Shown one piece after another: positions 36,725-44,932 of a DNA stretch of 64,000 bases. The stretch's first letter is position 1, and each line of letters begins with the position of its first letter. The stretch spans positions 484,745-548,744 of the forward strand of contig NZ_SUKF01000001.1 in the NCBI RefSeq assembly GCF_005047655.1, given 5' to 3'. This stretch comes from Sinimarinibacterium arenosum. GTDB lineage: Bacteria; Pseudomonadota; Gammaproteobacteria; Nevskiales; Nevskiaceae. The notes beneath the pieces were generated by a model. That model was given only the letters and a program-made list of their open reading frames with translations. It did no database searches and had not been told where the DNA came from. Position numbers and translations under genes: made by a program.

Positions 36725-38113
36725 TCAGACGGTGGCCGGGTCGCTGGCGCGTGCCAGCAACGCGTCCTGAAAATCCTCGATCACCGCCAGGCGGTTGATC
36801 TGATTGGTGCCTTCGAAAATCTGCGTCAGGCGGGCATCACGAAAGACCTTTTCGGCACCGTTGGCATGCAGCAGGGCATGGTTGCCGAGCAGGTCCATCG
36901 CCATATCGGCGACCCGCACCGCGGTATCGGTTGCCTGGAACTTGCAGATCGACGATGTCGCCTGACGCGGAGTCCAGGCATTGGCGCTCTGCCAGATCAG
37001 TGCACGCGCGGTCGAGGTCTCGGCCAGCATCTGCGCCAGCTGCAGCTGAACCTCCTGAAACTGGATCAGCGCCTTGCCGCCCAGACGCGTGCGCGTGGCA
37101 AAGTCGAAGGCGATGTCGGTCGCACCCTGTGCGAAGCCGACTGCCAGGGCGCCAACCGGCATCCGCGACAGATTCAGCGTTGCCCGATTCAGTGCCCAGC
37201 CCTGCCGCAGACCGCCGACGATGTGATCGTCGGGAACGAAGACGTTGTCGAACTCCAGTTCGGACGCGGTCGACGCACGCATTCCCATCTTCAGCTCGTT
37301 ACGCACCGGACGGAAGCCGGGCATGCCGCGGCGGACCACGAAGCAGGTCCAGGACTCCATGCCTTCGCCTTCGAGCGCCGCGAAGACGGTCAGCGTATCG
37401 GCGACGTCGCCGCCGCTGATGAACACCTTGCGGCCCGACAGACGCCAGCCCCCGGTGTCGCGGCGTGCGACGACTCCCGGCCGGTAGTGACGTGCGCCGT
37501 GTCCGTCCTCGGCATCCGAGCCTGCGCCGGGCTCGGTAATCGCGAACGCAAACAGCTTGGCCTCGCCGCGTTGTTGCGCGCGGAACACCGGCAGCAGGAA
37601 ACGGCGGATCGCCGACGTGTCGCCGGATAGCAGAATCGGCATCGCGCCCAGCACGTTGGCCGACAGCAGTAGCATCAGGCCGCCGCAGACGCGTGACAGT
37701 TCCTCCACGCGGAGGCACTGCTGCAGCACGATCGGATGACGGAAGCGGGATGTTGCGCCGGACCCCAGTGGCGCCGGCAGCATGTCGCTGAGCAGGCCGG
37801 CCCGTCCGGTCCTCGAGATCAGCTGCTGCAGTTGCGGCGAGAGGTGTCCGGGTTCGGCGTGGGGCGCCAGGTCGGTCTCCAGCGCCAGCGGACGCAGCGC
37901 CTGCTCGGCGAACTGGCGCGCATTGCGGCGCAGTTTCTGCAGTGATGGTGGCAGACGTCGTGTTTCGACCTCCCACTGATCGACTGCGTCGTAACTCACC
38001 AGCCGGCGAGGCACTGCGCCGAGCGTGTGAAACGCGGCAAATGGCGACAGCGGATCGCTGCTGGCGAGATGGCCGTCCAGATGCGGCAATGCGGAATCGC
38101 GAAGTCCCGTCAT
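36725..38113 (-). CDS. Acyl-CoA dehydrogenase, catalytic-type subunit
   Basis: 462 residues. FAD-dependent alpha,beta-dehydrogenation of an acyl-CoA. Visible: LFAFAITEPGAGSDAED (FAD/substrate loop), GWRLSGRKVFISGGDVADTLTV, the core helices FQEVQLQLAQML, and near the C-terminus LTQIFEGTNQINRL. The Glu of FEGT is at the position of the catalytic base of MCAD-type enzymes (Glu376). An N-terminal ~60-residue extension precedes the fold. It overlaps the second dehydrogenase gene by ATGA (38110-38113), which implies stoichiometric synthesis. Confidence 0.87.
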   Translation of the reverse strand: MTGLRDSALPHLDGHLASSDPLSPFAAFHTLGAVPRRLVSYDAVDQWEVETRRLPPSLQKLRRNARQFAEQALRPLALETDLAPHAEPGHLSPQLQQLISRTGRAGLLSDMLPAPLGSGATSRFRHPIVLQQCLRVEELSRVCGGLMLLLSANVLGAMPILLSGDTSAIRRFLLPVFRAQQRGEAKLFAFAITEPGAGSDAEDGHGARHYRPGVVARRDTGGWRLSGRKVFISGGDVADTLTVFAALEGEGMESWTCFVVRRGMPGFRPVRNELKMGMRASTASELEFDNVFVPDDHIVGGLRQGWALNRATLNLSRMPVGALAVGFAQGATDIAFDFATRTRLGGKALIQFQEVQLQLAQMLAETSTARALIWQSANAWTPRQATSSICKFQATDTAVRVADMAMDLLGNHALLHANGAEKVFRDARLTQIFEGTNQINRLAVIEDFQDALLARASDPATV

Positions 38114-39291
38114 GGTGTGTCCTCCTCTAGTGCGGTCGCTGCCAGCTGCAGTTCGATCGGCGTGCCGTGAATGACGCGCAGCGTGTTCTGGTCACGCAGG
38201 ATTTTTTCCAGACCGGTGTCGCGCATGTAGCCCATGCCGCCGAACACCTGCAGCGCATCGCTGGTGGCGCGGCAGAGTTCGGGCTGCAGCGTTGCGCGGG
38301 TCTGATAGAGCATGGCCAATGTCTGCGCGGAGTCCGGGGCGCAGGCGCAGCACGCCTCCAGACTGTGTGACGTCAGCTGCTGAATCTGCCGTGCCCGGCT
38401 CAGCAGCAGCTGCACCGCCGCATGTCGGGCAATGACGCCACCCCCCTGGCGTCGCGTCGCGGCGTAGTCCGCCGCGAGCCGATGCGCATGGTCGAGCCCG
38501 CCCAGTCCAGTGGCGAGTTGGCCCATGGCATTGAGTGTCAGCAGTGTGGTCAGCAGCCTGCGGCTGGTCGCGATGTCGAGCTGCGTGCGGTGCGCGGCCT
38601 GAGCTTCACCGCGGCGGCACACCACGAAACTGCACAACTCATCCAGACCGTGACTGTGACGATGGGTCTCGACCACCAGGCGCTCGCGTGGCCACAGGCC
38701 CCACTGCAGTACCGATGCGCTATCGAGTTCCGGTAGCCAGACACCCGCCCAGTCCTCGGCGGCGTGCAGCAGCACGCCCGGCGCCGTGGTGGTGTCGAAA
38801 TAGTCGCGCAGCATGATCAGATCGTCGGGGCCGGCCGTGGCCGTCAGATACCGCGCCAGTGCATGACGCGCCAGACCGTAACGGCCTTGCAGCGCAACCA
38901 GATTCAGCGCGGTTGAGGCAAAACCCACATGGCGCTCGAAGTGTCCCGACAGCGCGAACTGGTGTAGCTGCCACGCGAAACCCATGTTGACCTGCGCGAG
39001 CATGCGCAAGGCCGCAGTCGACAGTCGCCGTCCATCGTTCCGCTCCACCGCCTCCCATAGCCCGAGTCCGCTGGCTTCGTCCGCGGAAGGACAGAGCAGT
39101 CCGAACTCGCTGGATGTCGTGCGCAGGGCAGTGAGGCGCTCGGGCCCCAGGCGATGTTCGTGGCGGGCGACGGCGGGCTCCAGCGCGTGACTGCCAAAGC
39201 GCCTGACCTCGTCCAGCACCGCTTCAATCGGCAGCGCATCCCCGTCGCCTGTTGAAGGCGACTCCTGCATCAGCGCATCTGCATTCGTCAT
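38110..39291 (-). CDS. Acyl-CoA dehydrogenase-like protein lacking the catalytic Glu
   Basis: 393 residues from ATG 39291, which has GAGGAG upstream; in-frame starts at 39318 and 39390 look less likely. The C-terminal helical half is ACAD-like (RARQIQQLTSHSLEACCA, ATSDALQVFGGMGYMRDTGLEKILRDQNTLRVIHGTPIEL in order). The equivalent of the catalytic Glu in FEGT is His (IHGT). The N-terminal and middle parts are divergent, without the usual TEPxAGSD loop. With the ATGA-coupled partner it looks like the non-catalytic half of a heteromeric acyl-CoA dehydrogenase, as in the FadE28-FadE29/ChsE-type pairs of steroid degradation. Confidence 0.8.
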   Translation of the reverse strand: MTNADALMQESPSTGDGDALPIEAVLDEVRRFGSHALEPAVARHEHRLGPERLTALRTTSSEFGLLCPSADEASGLGLWEAVERNDGRRLSTAALRMLAQVNMGFAWQLHQFALSGHFERHVGFASTALNLVALQGRYGLARHALARYLTATAGPDDLIMLRDYFDTTTAPGVLLHAAEDWAGVWLPELDSASVLQWGLWPRERLVVETHRHSHGLDELCSFVVCRRGEAQAAHRTQLDIATSRRLLTTLLTLNAMGQLATGLGGLDHAHRLAADYAATRRQGGGVIARHAAVQLLLSRARQIQQLTSHSLEACCACAPDSAQTLAMLYQTRATLQPELCRATSDALQVFGGMGYMRDTGLEKILRDQNTLRVIHGTPIELQLAATALEEDTP

Positions 39292-39523
39292 CGCAGGTCT
39301 CCTCGTCTGCGTCTTCATGCAGCGATGCTCCTCCCGTAATCCGGGTGTCACCATGCGCGAAACGGAAGCCAAGTTGATCGAAACGGACATCCGGGCGCCA
39401 TCCGCATCGACGCAATGATCTGGATCAATCAGTGACGATGTGCGGAGCTGCGTCAGTGCCGCGGCGCGCTTGCCTATACTCGGATTTCAGACACTGGGCG
39501 GAGCGGGGGCAGGTAGCAACACC

Positions 39524-39994
39524 ATGAAGATTCATCTGATCGCCGTCGGCACGCGGATGCCGGCCTGGGTGGAGACCGGCTACAAGGAGTACGCCGGGCG
39601 TCTGCCGCACGAATGCCGGCTGGAGCTGATCGAGATTGCGCCGGCGCAACGCGGCAAGAACACCGACATCGCCCGCGCCAAGCAGCAGGAAGGCGAGAAG
39701 ATCCTGAAAGCGCTACCGCGTGACAGCTTCGTCATCGCGCTGGACGAACACGGCCAGCAGCTCGACAGCACGCAGTGGGCGGGTGAACTGCAGAACTGGA
39801 TGCAGTCGGGGCGCGATACCTGTCTGCTGATCGGCGGCCCGGACGGTCACTCTGCAGAAGTGCTGCAGCGGGCCGATCGCAAGTGGGCGCTATCGAAGCT
39901 CACGCTGCCGCACGCGCTGGTGCGCGTGTTCGTCGCCGAGCAGTTGTTTCGCGCGTGGAGTCTGCTGGCAAATCATCCGTATCACAGGGCGTAA
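39524..39994 (+). CDS. rlmH: 23S rRNA pseudouridine-1915 N3-methyltransferase RlmH
   Basis: 156-residue SPOUT methyltransferase. MKIHLIAVGTRMPAWVETGYKEYA opens the protein; LIGGPDGHS is the AdoMet knot motif and SLLANHPYHRA is the conserved C-terminus. It modifies pseudouridine 1915 in helix 69 of 23S rRNA. In most relatives it follows rsfS directly; here a convergent three-gene minus-strand block separates the two. An odd palindrome, CACAG-A-CTGTG (39997-40007), lies immediately after the stop. Confidence 0.95.
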   Translation: MKIHLIAVGTRMPAWVETGYKEYAGRLPHECRLELIEIAPAQRGKNTDIARAKQQEGEKILKALPRDSFVIALDEHGQQLDSTQWAGELQNWMQSGRDTCLLIGGPDGHSAEVLQRADRKWALSKLTLPHALVRVFVAEQLFRAWSLLANHPYHRA

Positions 39995-40009
39995 GTCACA
40001 GACTGTGTT

Positions 40010-40612
40010 TCACGAGTTGCGTGGTTCGGGATGAAGATAACCATTGGCCATATATACTCGGCGCCTTTTCCGAGAAGGAAGCATGTCGACGTAGAAGTAC
40101 TGCATTGCTCTGGTCGGAATTGATTTGGCAACGCGACAGTCGATGTACCAATCTGCGCAAAGCTTCTTTCTTCTAGCGCGTTCCTCCACGCGATAGCAAT
40201 TTCCCATTGCATAGCTTGAGGCTTTAATTACAACACATCTTGCATGCTCATCTGCCGAATTTTCTGACGATGAGTCGTGGAGGTTCTTATCTGGAAACGT
40301 GCGCCCCTTGATACAGATTGCATAGGTTCGTCCAACCTTCAGATCGATTTTCTTCTTCAGTGCGGATATCTCATTTAGCGCACTTCGAGATGTCTGAGTG
40401 GACCTGTCCAAATGCGCAAGAAGCAAGGCTGAATCGTTCCAGCAGTACGCGTGAGAATGTAAGCGCATGCTCACCGCCATTTCTCTCTGCACTAAAGAAT
40501 GCAGCTTTCGCATCAGTGTCGTAGCACGAGCATTGCCCTCTTCGGCAATGCTTTTTGTATCGATAAGGTCGATCAGTGTGACGAGGCTATCCTTCCAGAT
40601 TCCGTTCGTCAT
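40010..40612 (-). CDS. Unknown protein with nucleotidyl-cyclase-like pattern
   Basis: 200 residues, no family I can name with certainty. The order of features resembles a class III nucleotidyl cyclase: VTLIDLID (Asp15 at the FxDI position), helix TTLMRKLHSLVQREM, strand AYCWNDSALLLA (Asp60 at the GD position). The 45-residue Asp-Asp spacing is close to the 44 in mycobacterial Rv1625c. Later come helix ALNEISALKKKI and GNCYRVEERARRKK where cyclases have an N-x3-R helix; the Asn/Arg spacing is off by one. Position 56, where adenylate cyclases carry the adenine-selecting Lys, is Tyr. A highly basic C-terminus (SRKRRRVY) follows. It is 94 bases downstream of the membrane-protein gene. Cyclase identity is inference. 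Confidence 0.6.
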   Translation of the reverse strand: MTNGIWKDSLVTLIDLIDTKSIAEEGNARATTLMRKLHSLVQREMAVSMRLHSHAYCWNDSALLLAHLDRSTQTSRSALNEISALKKKIDLKVGRTYAICIKGRTFPDKNLHDSSSENSADEHARCVVIKASSYAMGNCYRVEERARRKKLCADWYIDCRVAKSIPTRAMQYFYVDMLPSRKRRRVYMANGYLHPEPRNS

Positions 40613-40706
40613 GGGCAGTAACTAAGGATGTGAATTGTCCGGAGGGAGTTCTGCTAAAGCTTATATTCGGACGGCACAAGAACAGTTTAGCGGGGTGGGG
40701 CGTCGG

Positions 40707-41186
40707 TTAGACACGAAGTAAAGAAATGGCTGCTGTAACAATGCCGTTCAGGAACATTCCAGCAATTACCGCCAAGACGATGTAAAGCCATCCTCTCAGT
40801 GTTCCTAACATTGCCCCGTCACTGGCATAGCTAGCCATTTCGGAGGCTCGAACGCTGAAGATCAACACGATAGCGAAAATTGCGGCGATTACTGAGGAGA
40901 TCAGCAGAGGAATAAACGCTGCGATCTCTTGCCCAACTGATATCCATTTTCCGAAAGCAATCAGCGCTTCGAGAAGTAGCATTGATGCGGAAATAAGGAA
41001 GAATAGACGAGCTTCGTAGAAGCGCCGACGTGTTTTGGTTAGACAGGCAGCTGCAACGACTGTCAGACCTGCAAAGGACCAAATGATTGCGGGATTTTCT
41101 CCCTGTTCGATCAAGCCTTGGGAAGCACCGAACTGCAGAAATGCAGAAACCCACGCTGATAAGAGTCCAATTCTTCTAGTCGTCAT
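40707..41186 (-). CDS. Hypothetical multi-pass membrane protein
   Basis: 159 residues with four to five predicted transmembrane helices: LLSAWVSAFLQFGASQGLI; PAIIWSFAGLTVVAAACLT; ARLFFLISASMLLLEALIAF; IAAFIPLLISSVIAAIFAIV; and LRGWLYIVLAVIAGMFLNGI. Short loops only; no nucleotide-binding domain, signal peptide or enzymatic motif. First gene of the islet operon, followed by the cyclase-like gene on the same strand. If that neighbour makes a signal nucleotide, this would be the candidate membrane effector, but nothing in its own sequence shows that. Confidence 0.65.
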   Translation of the reverse strand: MTTRRIGLLSAWVSAFLQFGASQGLIEQGENPAIIWSFAGLTVVAAACLTKTRRRFYEARLFFLISASMLLLEALIAFGKWISVGQEIAAFIPLLISSVIAAIFAIVLIFSVRASEMASYASDGAMLGTLRGWLYIVLAVIAGMFLNGIVTAAISLLRV

Positions 41187-41221
41187 ATATCTGGTCTCCC
41201 TGGGTGACTTTTTTTGAGCAA

Positions 41222-41243
41222 GAACCTTTAGTGATTAAGGTTC
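41222..41243. other. Hairpin at the islet/nnrU boundary
   Basis: GAACCTT (41222-41228) and AAGGTTC (41237-41243), perfect 7-bp arms with an 8-base loop, lie 18 bases beyond the nnrU stop. In the minus direction the stem is followed by a run of A rather than T, so it is not a standard terminator for nnrU. Confidence 0.35.
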
Positions 41244-41260
41244 CACGCCCATATTATTTT

Positions 41261-41824
41261 CTATTTCATCAACGGCATCCCCGAAAAGTACGGATGCCCC
41301 CAGACCAGCGCGCCGGTCAGCACCAGACCAATGATCGCGGCGATGGCGGTCTTCAGTGCACCGACCGGTGCCGGCTTTTTCCATTCCGGGTTGCCGCGGT
41401 TGATGAAGATGACTTCCAGCACGCCCCAGGCGAGCAGTCCGGCGAACAGGATCACCGAGCGCATTTCACCGTTGGACAGCAGGTGCGCGAAGGCCCACAG
41501 CTTGACGCCGGTCAGCTGCGGGTGACGGATGAACTGCTTGATGTCGGTGGGTGCACGCGCGCTGATGAACAGGATCACCGCGAACGGCATCAACAGCATG
41601 GTGACGTGGCGCATCCACACTGGCGGATTCCACAGCGCGGTCGGCGGCGTGGACTTCCAGCCCATCACGATCAGGACCAGCGAGCCAATGATCAGTAATG
41701 CGAACAGGCCTTTGTACGGCCACTCGCCAATGCTGGCGATCACGCCCGCGCGAACGTTCGGCGTCACGGCCTTGCTCAGGTGAACAACGGCCCACAGCAA
41801 TAGACCCAGTGTCAGCAGCAGCAT
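41261..41824 (-). CDS. NnrU family membrane protein
   Basis: 187 residues, about five to six transmembrane helices, with conserved His in LLLWAVVHLSKAVTP, VWMRHVTMLLMPF, KQFIRHPQLTGVKLWAFAHLLSNG. NnrU was described near nitric-oxide reductase genes, and the plant relative Z-ISO is a haem-dependent carotene isomerase, so haem binding by the His is possible. No nitrogen-oxide genes are near here. It lies 133 bases downstream of the permease gene and may be a separate unit. Confidence 0.85.
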   Translation of the reverse strand: MLLLTLGLLLWAVVHLSKAVTPNVRAGVIASIGEWPYKGLFALLIIGSLVLIVMGWKSTPPTALWNPPVWMRHVTMLLMPFAVILFISARAPTDIKQFIRHPQLTGVKLWAFAHLLSNGEMRSVILFAGLLAWGVLEVIFINRGNPEWKKPAPVGALKTAIAAIIGLVLTGALVWGHPYFSGMPLMK

Positions 41825-41957
41825 CTCGATACCCCCTGTCGTTCTGATGCGTGGAGCTTAGCGCGCCGTGGGGCGTCCTGCGACTGTGCGCGATCTGGAG
41901 TCGGCCTGCGCCGCAGGCCGACTCGATCCGAAAGACACGAAGGGGATTGGGCGAGGA

Positions 41958-42722
41958 TCAGCCGCGCCTGCGGCGTAGCAGCAGACTCGCGACCGCCAGC
42001 GTCACCAGCATGCAGACGATCAGCGGACCAGCCGGCAGATCGAAGGGCACGGACAGCCACAGGCCCAGGCCGTAGCCGGCGGCGGCGACGAGGTAGCCGG
42101 TGGGCAATCCGCGTCGTTCGCTCATGCCGGAGGTGGCGATGGCCGGCAGGATCAGCGTGGCGAACACCAGATAGACGCCGACCAGCTGCACCGAGGCAGT
42201 GACGACAATGGCGAACAGGAAATAGAACACGCGCGGACGCTGGCGCGCCCACAGCAGCCACACCACCAGCACGCCGGCGTAGAGCAGGGCGACCGGCTGC
42301 AGTTGCGCGTAGCTGACCCACAGGATCTGTCCGGCCAGCAGTTCCTGCATGTGTTCGGCGCCGTGCGGGTTGTGCGAGAGCATCAGCAGCGCCACGCAGG
42401 CGGAGAACACGTAGAGGCTGCCAATCAGTGCTTCCTGCAGGCTGCGGAAATGATGCTCGGTCCAGGTCAGCAGCGCAGCGGCCACCAGCGCGGCGGCGCC
42501 GGCGGCGATCTGGGTGCTCCAGCTGGCGTGTTCGTCGCCGGCCAGCATGGTCGCGGCGATGGCGCCGAGCGCGGCGACCTGGGCGATGGTCAGGTCGATG
42601 AAGATGATGCCGCGTTCGAGCACGCGCCGACCCAGCAGCACGTGGGTGGAGGCGACCAACAGGCCCGCCAGCAGCGGCGGGCCCATCAGTGACCAGTCAA
42701 AAGCGAAGTCCGACAGACTCAC
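41958..42722 (-). CDS. znuB: Zinc/manganese-type ABC transporter permease (ZnuB-like)
   Basis: 254-residue ABC-3 family permease with eight or so helices. It has ERGIIFIDLTIAQVAALGAI (the family's conserved first coupling region), LYVFSACVALLML, FYFLFAIVVTASVQLVGVYLVFATLILPAI and GYGLGLWLSVPFDLPAGPLIV. It would move a divalent metal, probably zinc, across the inner membrane. The start overlaps the stop of the binding-protein gene as ATGA. No ATPase (ZnuC) gene is adjacent on either side. Confidence 0.85.
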   Translation of the reverse strand: MSLSDFAFDWSLMGPPLLAGLLVASTHVLLGRRVLERGIIFIDLTIAQVAALGAIAATMLAGDEHASWSTQIAAGAAALVAAALLTWTEHHFRSLQEALIGSLYVFSACVALLMLSHNPHGAEHMQELLAGQILWVSYAQLQPVALLYAGVLVVWLLWARQRPRVFYFLFAIVVTASVQLVGVYLVFATLILPAIATSGMSERRGLPTGYLVAAAGYGLGLWLSVPFDLPAGPLIVCMLVTLAVASLLLRRRRG

Positions 42723-43642
42723 GACTGCGGGCTCTGCTTGGCGGCGTCGAGCAGGCGCTGGACCGTGACGTCAAAGGTCGCGAACAGATCGTTGTCGGTG
42801 CCCTTGGCGCCCCCGGGCGAGAACGGCAGTTCCGCCGTGGGCAGTCCGCTGTGCTCGGCCATCCATTCGATCGGCTTGTGATCCTGGTAGGCGGCGTAGA
42901 CGATCATCTTTGCCGGCTGCGTCTTCAGGCCGCCGAGCAGTTCCTGCAGATGCGCGCCGCTGGGCGGAATGCCGGGCTTGGCTTCGAGCGTGGCGACCTC
43001 GCGGATGCCGAGCCAGTCATACAGATAGGCCCAGGCCTTGTGTCCGCTGATCACCGGCACGCCCTTCAGCGGCGCGGCCGCGGCGGTCCACTTGTCGACC
43101 GCGGCGGTCCAGCGCGTGTTGAAGTCCTGGTAGCGCCGGGCGTAGTCGGCGGCGTGCGCGGGGTCCAGCTCCGCGAGCTTGTCGGCCAGCGGCTTGGCGA
43201 CCTTGCCGATGTTGCGGGGATCGGTCTGGATATGCGGATTGCCGTAGGGGTGGACGTCGCCCTGGGCGCGATCGATCTTGGCCGGAATCTCCAGCATCGT
43301 GACGTAGCGGCTGGCCTCGAAGTTGCCCGGCGCTCCCGGATTGAGCTGGGCGTTGTTGCCCTTCTCGATCAGCTGCGGCAGCCAGCCAAGTTCCAGTTCG
43401 GCACCGGTGCAGACCAGCAGATCGGCCTTGCGGTACTTCGCGATCAGGCTCGGGCGTGGCTGGATCTTGTGCACGTCCTGCAGCGCGGTGGTGGCGGCAT
43501 AGACGTCGACGTTGTCGCCGCCGAGCGCGCTGGCCAGCGCGGCCCATTCGGCTTCACAGGCAAAGACCTTGAGCTGCGCCGCAGCTGGCTGCGTGAGCAG
43601 CAGCAGGACGGCGGCGAATGCACCTGAAATGGTTTTCATCAT
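42719..43642 (-). CDS. znuA: Periplasmic metal-binding protein (ZnuA-like)
   Basis: 307 residues with a signal peptide (MMKTISGAFAAVLLLLTQPAAA) and cluster A-I metal-binding fold. The three expected ligand His are in LQDVHKIQPRPS, GDVHPYGNPHIQTDP, and VISGHKAWAYLYDWLG, with a C-terminal acid near KGTDNDLF. The His-rich zinc loop of ZnuA is short or absent, as in many non-enteric members. It delivers metal to the permease encoded directly downstream (ATGA overlap) and follows the porin gene by 12 bases. Confidence 0.86.
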   Translation of the reverse strand: MMKTISGAFAAVLLLLTQPAAAQLKVFACEAEWAALASALGGDNVDVYAATTALQDVHKIQPRPSLIAKYRKADLLVCTGAELELGWLPQLIEKGNNAQLNPGAPGNFEASRYVTMLEIPAKIDRAQGDVHPYGNPHIQTDPRNIGKVAKPLADKLAELDPAHAADYARRYQDFNTRWTAAVDKWTAAAAPLKGVPVISGHKAWAYLYDWLGIREVATLEAKPGIPPSGAHLQELLGGLKTQPAKMIVYAAYQDHKPIEWMAEHSGLPTAELPFSPGGAKGTDNDLFATFDVTVQRLLDAAKQSPQS

Positions 43643-43654
43643 GGCGGGTCTTCC

Positions 43655-44860
43655 TTAGAACTGGTGCGCCGGATGGGCGCCCATGCTGACGATGTACTGC
43701 ACGATGAACTGGTTGTCCGCGTCCTCGCCGTCCGGCCGCGATTCGTCGCGGTTGTACTGGATACGGAAGCGCGAGAACTCGCTGTTGGAGAAGTCGACCA
43801 TTGCCGAGTAGCGCTGCGGGGTGCTGGCGTCGTCGGCCAGCAACGCCAGCGAGGTGTCCGCGACGGGATTGGCCACGCTGTTGCTGGCGCTCAGGCGGTC
43901 GTAGCGCAGACCCACGCGCCAGCGCGGCATGAACTGGTAGACGCCCTGCACGTACCAGCCGAACTGGTCGCCGTCGTAGGCGCTGGTGTCGCCGCTGCCG
44001 TCCGGGTCGTAGACCACGGTGCCCTTTTCGCTGCGGCGCATCGCCTCGGCCTGGAGCACCAGATTGCGCACCAGCGGATTGCCGTCCGGCGCCCATTTGT
44101 AGACCAGATCGATGCCGTCGATGCGGCTGTCACCGGTAAAGCCGGTTTCGACGTCCTCACCGCTGCGACGGTCGACGGCATTGCCGTCGAAGTGCCACAA
44201 GCCGACGCGCCAGGAGCCGCCGCTGCCGACGTCACCACCGATGTGGGTGAACGCGGTCCAGGCTTCGATGCCGTCGCGCTGGTCGCCGCCCGCGGGGAAG
44301 CCGTCGCCGCGCAGCAGCTCGGTGCCGAATTCGAGGAATACATCGGTCGGGGCCAGCCAGCGCACCTGCGCACCGTCGTCGCCGAGCTGGTTGGCCAGGA
44401 AGGTGCGATACACCAGTGGCGCATCGGCAAATTCCCAGGCATGCGGATGCTGGTGGTTCTGGTAGCCGACGTCCGAATAGAAACGGCCGAGTTTCACCGC
44501 CAGGCCGTAGGGCAGGGACAGCGTGTTGATGTACGCCTCTTCGACCGCCACCACGGTTTCGCCACCTTCGTTCTCGAAGGCGACCGTGGCCCAGCCATGA
44601 AAGCGGTCGTCAATGTTGGATTCCATCACCAGTTCGCTTTCGCCCAGCGAGAAGCCGCTGGTCTTGAACTCGGTTTCGGGGCCGAGCACCACGCCGGGCA
44701 TCTCGGCTTCGGCGTCGTTGCTGTAGTGGGCGTACTGCCCGCTGAGAATCAGGCTGATCTTGGGGTTGAAGACGTTGCCGGTTGCGGCCTGCGCCGGGAC
44801 ACACAGCGGCGCGAACACGGCAAGCGCCGCGCCACGCGCAAGAATGGATATGCGATCCAT
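43655..44860 (-). CDS. Outer-membrane porin-like protein of the metal-uptake set
   Basis: 401 residues: signal peptide (cleavage near AQA at ~25), then alternating beta strands such as KISLILSGQYAHYSND, RWRVGLRYDRL, RFRIQYNRDESRP, ending VQYIVSMGAHPAHQF with C-terminal Phe, the usual outer-membrane signal. A His cluster (GYQNHQHPHAWEF) sits in a predicted loop and could bind metal. Its place directly upstream of znuA-like and znuB-like genes suggests an outer-membrane zinc entry or capture protein; the specificity is inferred from context. Confidence 0.78.
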   Translation of the reverse strand: MDRISILARGAALAVFAPLCVPAQAATGNVFNPKISLILSGQYAHYSNDAEAEMPGVVLGPETEFKTSGFSLGESELVMESNIDDRFHGWATVAFENEGGETVVAVEEAYINTLSLPYGLAVKLGRFYSDVGYQNHQHPHAWEFADAPLVYRTFLANQLGDDGAQVRWLAPTDVFLEFGTELLRGDGFPAGGDQRDGIEAWTAFTHIGGDVGSGGSWRVGLWHFDGNAVDRRSGEDVETGFTGDSRIDGIDLVYKWAPDGNPLVRNLVLQAEAMRRSEKGTVVYDPDGSGDTSAYDGDQFGWYVQGVYQFMPRWRVGLRYDRLSASNSVANPVADTSLALLADDASTPQRYSAMVDFSNSEFSRFRIQYNRDESRPDGEDADNQFIVQYIVSMGAHPAHQF

Positions 44861-44932
44861 GAATAGGAAACCTCGTATGAAAAATGCACAGATGCCTACG
44901 CCTTCATGGCGCCGGCGGGTGGGTGCGAAAAA

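Larger units (their letters stand above)
39995..41245. other. Low-GC two-gene islet downstream of rlmH
   Basis: Base composition changes sharply after the rlmH stop: two 60-base lines I counted in the islet (40261-40320 and 40921-40980) each hold 29 G+C, against 38 in a line of rlmH (39841-39900). It holds two minus-strand genes of no familiar housekeeping type and no integrase or transposase. Near its right end are a T7 run (41209-41215) and a hairpin GAACCTT/AAGGTTC (41222-41243). I find no obvious flanking direct repeat by eye. Acquisition by transfer is inference from composition. Confidence 0.55.

Noticed and set aside
39995-41245. Islet as a prophage or IS remnant
   Set aside because: No integrase, transposase, terminal inverted repeats or phage genes are visible; only two intact unknown genes.
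43664-44866. Plus-strand open frame of 400 codons
   Set aside because: Exact antisense of the porin gene, which has a signal peptide and barrel features; the plus frame has no domain.
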